Below, piece by piece: positions 60,120-64,000 of a DNA stretch of 64,000 bases. The stretch's first letter is position 1, and each line of letters starts with the position of its first letter. The notes under the pieces were generated by a model. It searched no databases and was not told the DNA's origin. It worked only from the letters and a program-made list of their open reading frames with translations. Source of the stretch: Drouetiella sp036703255 (GTDB lineage Bacteria > Cyanobacteriota > Cyanobacteriia > Elainellales > Elainellaceae); the NCBI GenBank assembly GCA_036703255.1, contig DATNPL010000153.1, positions 53,331 through 117,330 of the forward strand, read 5' to 3'. Position numbers and translations under genes: made by a program.

Positions 60120-60734
60120 TTAGGCCGGAGAGAGAAAGCGGGTAGCAAATTTCATGACATCGCCTATATCGGTATCACCATCGCGATCGCTATCTAAGAA
60201 AGCGCTGAGCAGTGGGTTACTGGCTCCACCGGGTGCACCGGGCTTATTAGCGCCTAAATTCAGGAAGCCCAGCACAACGGGAATCAACATTGGCAGCAGC
60301 GATTGCACCATCGTTGCATCTAACCCTGTCTTTTGAGCCACGGCCTGGGCAATTTGCTGCTGCATCTGAGCGGGAATCAGAGACTGAAGTGCGCTGCCTC
60401 CCACAGCTGCTGTTGCCGCTTGACCGAGCATTCCGCCTAAAGGATTGCCGCCAGCCACTTGACCTAGCATTCCACCCAAGGAATTACTGCCGCCTCCTGC
60501 AAGCTGACTCAGCATTCCTGCAAGCTGTTGCCCCCCCATTTCTGAATTCTGCTGCTGCAAGACAGGACGGAGCGCCCCTCCCAGAGCGGATATCACATTT
60601 TGCGTTGTGCCTGCATCTAGTCCAGTCTGCTGGCTAACCTGCTGCACTGAGCTGAGCAGCGAACCCAATTGGCCAACACTCGCCTGCTGATTGGGGTTGT
60701 TAATAGCACCCAAAACATCAAAGAAAAGTCCCAT
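60120..60734 (-). CDS. DUF937 family protein
   Basis: 204 residues from ATG 60734 (MGLFFDVLGAINNPNQQAS), AAGGTG upstream. The long middle is Gly/Gln/Leu-rich low-complexity helical sequence (GGMLGQVAGGNPLGGMLGQA) as in DUF937/YidB-like proteins, followed by a hydrophobic MVQSLLPMLIPVVLGFLNLG and a C-terminal DSDRDGDTDIGDVM loop that looks like a dockerin/EF-hand-type calcium site. No signal peptide. Role unknown. Confidence 0.8.
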   Translation of the reverse strand: MGLFFDVLGAINNPNQQASVGQLGSLLSSVQQVSQQTGLDAGTTQNVISALGGALRPVLQQQNSEMGGQQLAGMLSQLAGGGSNSLGGMLGQVAGGNPLGGMLGQAATAAVGGSALQSLIPAQMQQQIAQAVAQKTGLDATMVQSLLPMLIPVVLGFLNLGANKPGAPGGASNPLLSAFLDSDRDGDTDIGDVMKFATRFLSPA

Positions 60735-60950
60735 TTTTTGCACCTTGGCTTGATAAAAGCTGGATATAGCTCCCGAGAAGCTATCTTAAAGTCGATCGCA
60801 TGTGCAAACCAGCCTTTAAGCTAACCTCTCGTTATAAATATCTCTAATTTAGAGAGATTTACGCTGATTTAATGGTTTTTTATCAAGTGCTGCACGATCT
60901 GGTTTCCCATCTAGGTTGCCTACTAGGTTGCCAACTGAGGACTAGCGGCC

Positions 60951-61568
60951 TCAAAAACTTCGGGGCGATCGCCGTCGTTCAGCTTTGGAGTTTGCTTTAG
61001 AGTCTGCCATGAGCCAAGCCGCGACAATGCCGCCGATGAACCCAAACAGATGCCCTTGCCAAGAAATGCCTAACTGTCCTGGCAAGACTCCCCAAATAAG
61101 ACCGCCATAGGCTAGGCCGACAAGAATAGAAAACAGCATGGAGGTAAAGCTGCGCTCAAAATAGCCCCGAGAAATTAGGAATCCCAAGTAGCCGAAGATC
61201 ACGCCGCTTGCGCCAATATGAACGGTGTTGGGTGAGGCGATAAGCCAGGTGCCCAAGCCGCCGACCAGCATTGCGATCGCCGTTACCCAGAAAAAATCGC
61301 TGGTGCGACGCAACATAACAAACCAGCCCAACGTCGCAAAGGGGACGGTATTGGCGATTAAATGGGCAAAGTTGCCATGCAGGAAGGGCGCGAACAGGAT
61401 ACCTCGTAGCCCAATCACGTTTCGAGGAATAATGCCAAAGCTGTTGAGCGCTCCGCCTAAGAAAAAATCGACGATTTCGATCGCCCACATCAAGCCGAGC
61501 GCAAAAGCCAGAATTGCCACCTGGGTTTTGACTTCACCAACCAGACCTCGAACTTCAGGACTGCTCAT
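60951..61568 (-). CDS. Rhomboid-family intramembrane serine protease
   Basis: 205 residues, six membrane helices. The catalytic pair is Ser121 in HIGASGVIFGYLGF and His173 in SWQGHLFGFIGG; HGNFAHLIANTVPF is the conserved loop with the oxyanion-region His and Asn. It cleaves membrane proteins at their luminal or periplasmic edge; substrate unknown. A 12-bp tandem repeat (CTAGGTTGCC) lies just after it at 60911-60934. Confidence 0.93.
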   Translation of the reverse strand: MSSPEVRGLVGEVKTQVAILAFALGLMWAIEIVDFFLGGALNSFGIIPRNVIGLRGILFAPFLHGNFAHLIANTVPFATLGWFVMLRRTSDFFWVTAIAMLVGGLGTWLIASPNTVHIGASGVIFGYLGFLISRGYFERSFTSMLFSILVGLAYGGLIWGVLPGQLGISWQGHLFGFIGGIVAAWLMADSKANSKAERRRSPRSF

Positions 61569-61731
61569 GGATTATCGGATTACTGCATGTAAACAATGGC
61601 ACGTTTGAAGATACCGCGCCTGGATGAGCTAATTCTAGCCAGAATTAATCAGAACTTACACATCTTTACCTTGTGGGTCAGGCTTCACTAACTTTACGGG
61701 AGAAAAGCGCTGAAACTAGCAGGTTCAGAGG

Positions 61732-61980
61732 CTAGGTCGGCACGAGTTCACCCGGACGCAGGCGCACCCACCGACCTATATCTTGCTTAAAGCTCAGACA
61801 GCCGACGACATCATATTCTTTCTCAATTTCGTCGCCTACAACTCGAATGTTGGCATTAATTTCAGGTTCTGTGGCTTCAAAGTCAGGAGATTCGGTTAAG
61901 TGGCGCTGCTGGTGCAATTCTTCTACGGCGTGATAGGTTGTGCAGCGATCGACGTAGTGGCAGTTAATGCAAATACACAT
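61732..61980 (-). CDS. ycf34: Ycf34 family Fe-S protein
   Basis: 82 residues from ATG 61980 (MCICINCHYVDRC), the family start; the longer frame adds 43 residues with no likeness. Cysteines at 2, 4, 7 and 13 plus one near 62 (VVGCLSF) fit an iron-sulfur site. The Synechocystis homologue was reported to carry an Fe-S cluster and to influence photosynthetic electron-transport regulation. Ends RWVRLRPGELVP, also diagnostic. The 414-nt gap 61981-62394 upstream shows no gene beyond a 6-bp hairpin (CGCTAC GGGT GTAGCG, 62351-62366). Confidence 0.93.
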   Translation of the reverse strand: MCICINCHYVDRCTTYHAVEELHQQRHLTESPDFEATEPEINANIRVVGDEIEKEYDVVGCLSFKQDIGRWVRLRPGELVPT

Positions 61981-62394
61981 GGGCAAACCCTCCGCTTTTG
62001 CTATTCTTCCAATTCTAGGAGATTCAATCCTGTTCATGGAGGACGCCTGTTTCTTGAGCCACCAAATTTGACTAACGCATCGCGCTGTGTGAGAAGCTGG
62101 GAAAACCAAACCGGAAAATCAAATAGAGCGAAGACTGCCACACTGATATCTTTGGAGCCTATCTCAGGAGCCATATCTCAAAGGTGTCATTAATTTTATT
62201 GCAAGAGAAGCTCTGCTTCTTTTCCAATGAATTAACCACAGGTCTAGAAGCTTACCTCTTATACAGCCACGCTCAGGTTGAAAAAATATTGACACAATGA
62301 AAGTGAGCCAGGGGAAAGTTCGAGGAATGGGGCAGAGATTAGGTGTAGATCGCTACGGGTGTAGCGAAATTGTTCATCACGTTGGGACGAGCTG

Positions 62395-63744
62395 TTGAAA
62401 CGGACGCATTTATTTACAGATATCGCACAGACACAAGGTTTAGATACCTCAGTGCTATCGCCACAAACCTGGCCCTTCAGCTTGGATTGGCTGCCTCGAT
62501 CGACCTACTTAGTCGGGGGCAACGTCCGAGATGCGCTGTTGGGCAGACGCGCTGACTATTTAGATCTAGACTTTGTCATGCCAGAAGGGGCAGTCAAGGT
62601 TGCCAAGGCGATCGCTAGCCATTACCATGCCGGGTTTGTTTTGCTAGACGCTGAGCGGCAGATTGCTCGGGTGGTGTTTGAGAAAGCCACCGTCGATTTT
62701 GCCCAGCAGGTTGGCGATAGTCTAGAAGAAGACCTGCATCGGCGCGACTTTACGGTGAATGCGATCGCCTACAGTCCGCACACGCAGGAGATTTTAGATC
62801 CGCTTCAGGGTTCGATCGCCCTTCAGCAGCAGCTCATCCAGATGATTGCGCCCGAAAACTTAAAAGAAGATCCCTTGCGCTTGCTGAGAGCCTATCGGCA
62901 GGCCGCTCAGCTAGGGTTTACCCTAGAGCCAGACACCCGTAAAACGATTCAATGCTTGGCAAATCTGCTGCAAGAAATTGCTGCCGAACGGGTGCAGGGC
63001 GAAATTGGCTATCTTCTTAGCACCGCCAAAGGCACTCCTTTTCTAGGCATGTCTTGGCAGGATGGTCTGCTGAAGCATTGGTTTCCCCATGCAACTGCTG
63101 ATCGATTGCAGCAGCTAGAGCAGATCGATGTCGCCGCTTTAGCGCTGGATCAAACCTGGAGCGGCGCGGGGCTAGAGCTGACAGGTTGGCTGCGAGATCA
63201 GCATAAAACGTCAGGCACAGGGCGCAGCTGGCTCAAAATTGCCAAACTGGCTTGCCTGGTTAGCCCTGAGCCACAGATAGCAGAGCAAGAGCTATGGCGG
63301 CTGAAATATAGCCGTGCTGAGATTCAGGCGGTTCTAACGGTGATTCACTGGCTGCCCAGCATCTGTGCGGCCAAGGACATCGCATCTCCAGCAGGTGTAA
63401 GCAAGGGAGAGCCATTATCCCTGCAAGCCCAATATTGTCTGTTTAGAGGAGTTGGCGCAGCTTTTCCAGCTTTGGCAGTTCTGGCGGTGGCGCTGAAGAC
63501 GCCTCTATCGGCGATCGCCCCTTTGATTGAGCGCTTCTTGCAGCCAGATGACCCCGTGGCTCACCCGATCGCCCCTTTGACGGGCAAAGATCTAATGATC
63601 GAGCTGAAGCTGCCGCCGGGTCGTCAAATTGGTCAACTTTTGGAAGCCATTCAATTAGCCAGAGCTGAGGGCAAAATTCAGACCCGCCAAGAAGCTCTGG
63701 CCTTGGCTAAGGCGATGAATAGCCCCCAGCATGGCTCAACATGA
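62395..63744 (+). CDS. cca: CCA tRNA nucleotidyltransferase (class II)
   Basis: 449 residues. TTG at 62395 is the first start after an in-frame stop at 62362. Catalytic head: LVGGNVRDALLGR (41-46 motif), the metal pair D57-x-D59 in YLDLDFVMP, RDFTVNAIAYS, and EDPLRLLRAYRQAAQLGF with the tRNA-specific arm after it. The enzyme builds or repairs the 3' CCA of tRNAs, needed because tRNA-Glu here lacks an encoded CCA. Some cyanobacteria split the job into CC- and A-adding enzymes; sequence alone does not decide which this is. Confidence 0.92.
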   Translation: MKRTHLFTDIAQTQGLDTSVLSPQTWPFSLDWLPRSTYLVGGNVRDALLGRRADYLDLDFVMPEGAVKVAKAIASHYHAGFVLLDAERQIARVVFEKATVDFAQQVGDSLEEDLHRRDFTVNAIAYSPHTQEILDPLQGSIALQQQLIQMIAPENLKEDPLRLLRAYRQAAQLGFTLEPDTRKTIQCLANLLQEIAAERVQGEIGYLLSTAKGTPFLGMSWQDGLLKHWFPHATADRLQQLEQIDVAALALDQTWSGAGLELTGWLRDQHKTSGTGRSWLKIAKLACLVSPEPQIAEQELWRLKYSRAEIQAVLTVIHWLPSICAAKDIASPAGVSKGEPLSLQAQYCLFRGVGAAFPALAVLAVALKTPLSAIAPLIERFLQPDDPVAHPIAPLTGKDLMIELKLPPGRQIGQLLEAIQLARAEGKIQTRQEALALAKAMNSPQHGST

Positions 63745-63748
63745 TCAA

Positions 63749-63818
63749 GTTAGGGCAAGTTATTTTTGAAAGCCTCGCGTAGCGAGGCTTTCAAAAATAA
63801 CTTATTTGGATCTAAGCG
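63749..63818 (+). repeat. Dispersed hairpin repeat, intact copy
   Basis: A perfect 22-bp stem (63757-63778 and 63782-63803) with loop GTA; the centre reads AGCCTCGCGTAGCGAGGCT. Flanks GTTAGGGCAAGTTAT and ATTTGGATCTAAGCG are shared, in the opposite orientation, with 47936-48002. It begins 5 nt after the cca stop. Confidence 0.9.
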
Positions 63819-63883
63819 GCATATCGTAAACCTTAAGATCACTCAACAACCTGCGCCAAATCAGCAATTCTCATTATGGAATT

Positions 63884-64000
63884 TCAACTAGTATTGGGTG
63901 GGATGTGTAGCTCTAGCCCGTCAAGCATAAAGGTAAGCAGATGATCCCAACTGTCAAAATAGAGATAACGGGTTAACGCCCGCAAGTCATCGAAGAAGGT
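63884..64000 (-). CDS. Truncated frame at window edge, possible transposase C-terminus
   Basis: 38 codons open to the right edge, ending at TGA 63884. The end reads FFDDLRALTRYLYFDSWDHL and FMLDGLELHIPP, which looks like a real helical protein end and recalls the tail of cyanobacterial transposases, but I cannot name the family. It has no start inside the window. The spacer 63819-63883 shows nothing else. Confidence 0.4.
   Translation of the reverse strand, partial: TFFDDLRALTRYLYFDSWDHLLTFMLDGLELHIPPNTS

Overview
The window is a piece of a cyanobacterial chromosome. The evidence is the dense scatter of the HIP1 octamer GCGATCGC, the oxygenic-phototroph genes ndhN, ldpA, ycf34 and ycf45, a ribosomal superoperon of the cyanobacterial type (no rpsJ, rpsN, rpmD, map or rpsD inside it), and a tRNA without an encoded CCA end next to a CCA-adding enzyme gene. 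Gene content and moderate GC suggest a Leptolyngbya/Oscillatoriales-like organism, but the species cannot be fixed from sequence alone.

Layout. 1-2.2 kb: a TetR regulator and a Tat-exported Acg-type nitroreductase in one minus-strand operon, behind a promoter carrying two palindromic operators. 2.3-7.7 kb: glyA, the R3H/AAA ATPase Ycf45, the clock-input Fe-S protein LdpA and the NDH-1 subunit NdhN. 7.9-25.8 kb: one long plus-strand translation cluster, rplC-rplD-rplW-rplB-rpsS-rplV-rpsC-rplP-rpmC-rpsQ-rplN-rplX-rplE-rpsH-rplF-rplR-rpsE-rplO-secY-adk-infA, then a second strong promoter and rpmJ-rpsM-rpsK-rpoA-rplQ-truA-rplM-rpsI-rpmE-prfA. 26-33.7 kb: an SbcD/Mre11-like nuclease, an ABC-F ATPase, gpmI, secG, a secreted matrixin-like protease and lipoproteins. 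33.8-38.8 kb: a TPR-CHAT protein and a TpsB/FhaC outer-membrane transporter. 39-48.2 kb: a LuxR regulator, accD, a RodZ-like protein, DUF1824, a MocR regulator, and a small operon ending in an AraC regulator, then tRNA-Glu. 48.2-57 kb: a PIN protein, a site-2 protease, an MFS permease, an HxlR/alcohol dehydrogenase divergent pair, an EamA exporter and an RsbW/RsbU-like pair. 57-64 kb: a phosphate-binding-protein/DUF4912 fusion, a secreted acidic-repeat protein, a DUF937 protein, a rhomboid protease, Ycf34, the CCA-adding enzyme, and a truncated reading frame at the right edge.

No phage, CRISPR array or complete insertion sequence was seen. The structure that ordinary annotation would miss is intergenic: (i) long perfect or near-perfect hairpins after several gene ends, some of which are copies of the same dispersed element in opposite orientations (47.9 kb and 63.8 kb; 25.9 kb and 42.4 kb); (ii) repeated short tandem duplications of 7-20 bp in gene spacers, several of which duplicate a ribosome-binding site or a stop codon; (iii) palindromes built into promoters (tetR, rpmJ). 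The less familiar proteins are the PBP-TM-DUF4912 fusion, the 18-residue acidic-repeat secreted protein, and the CHAT/TpsB pair without an evident TpsA substrate.
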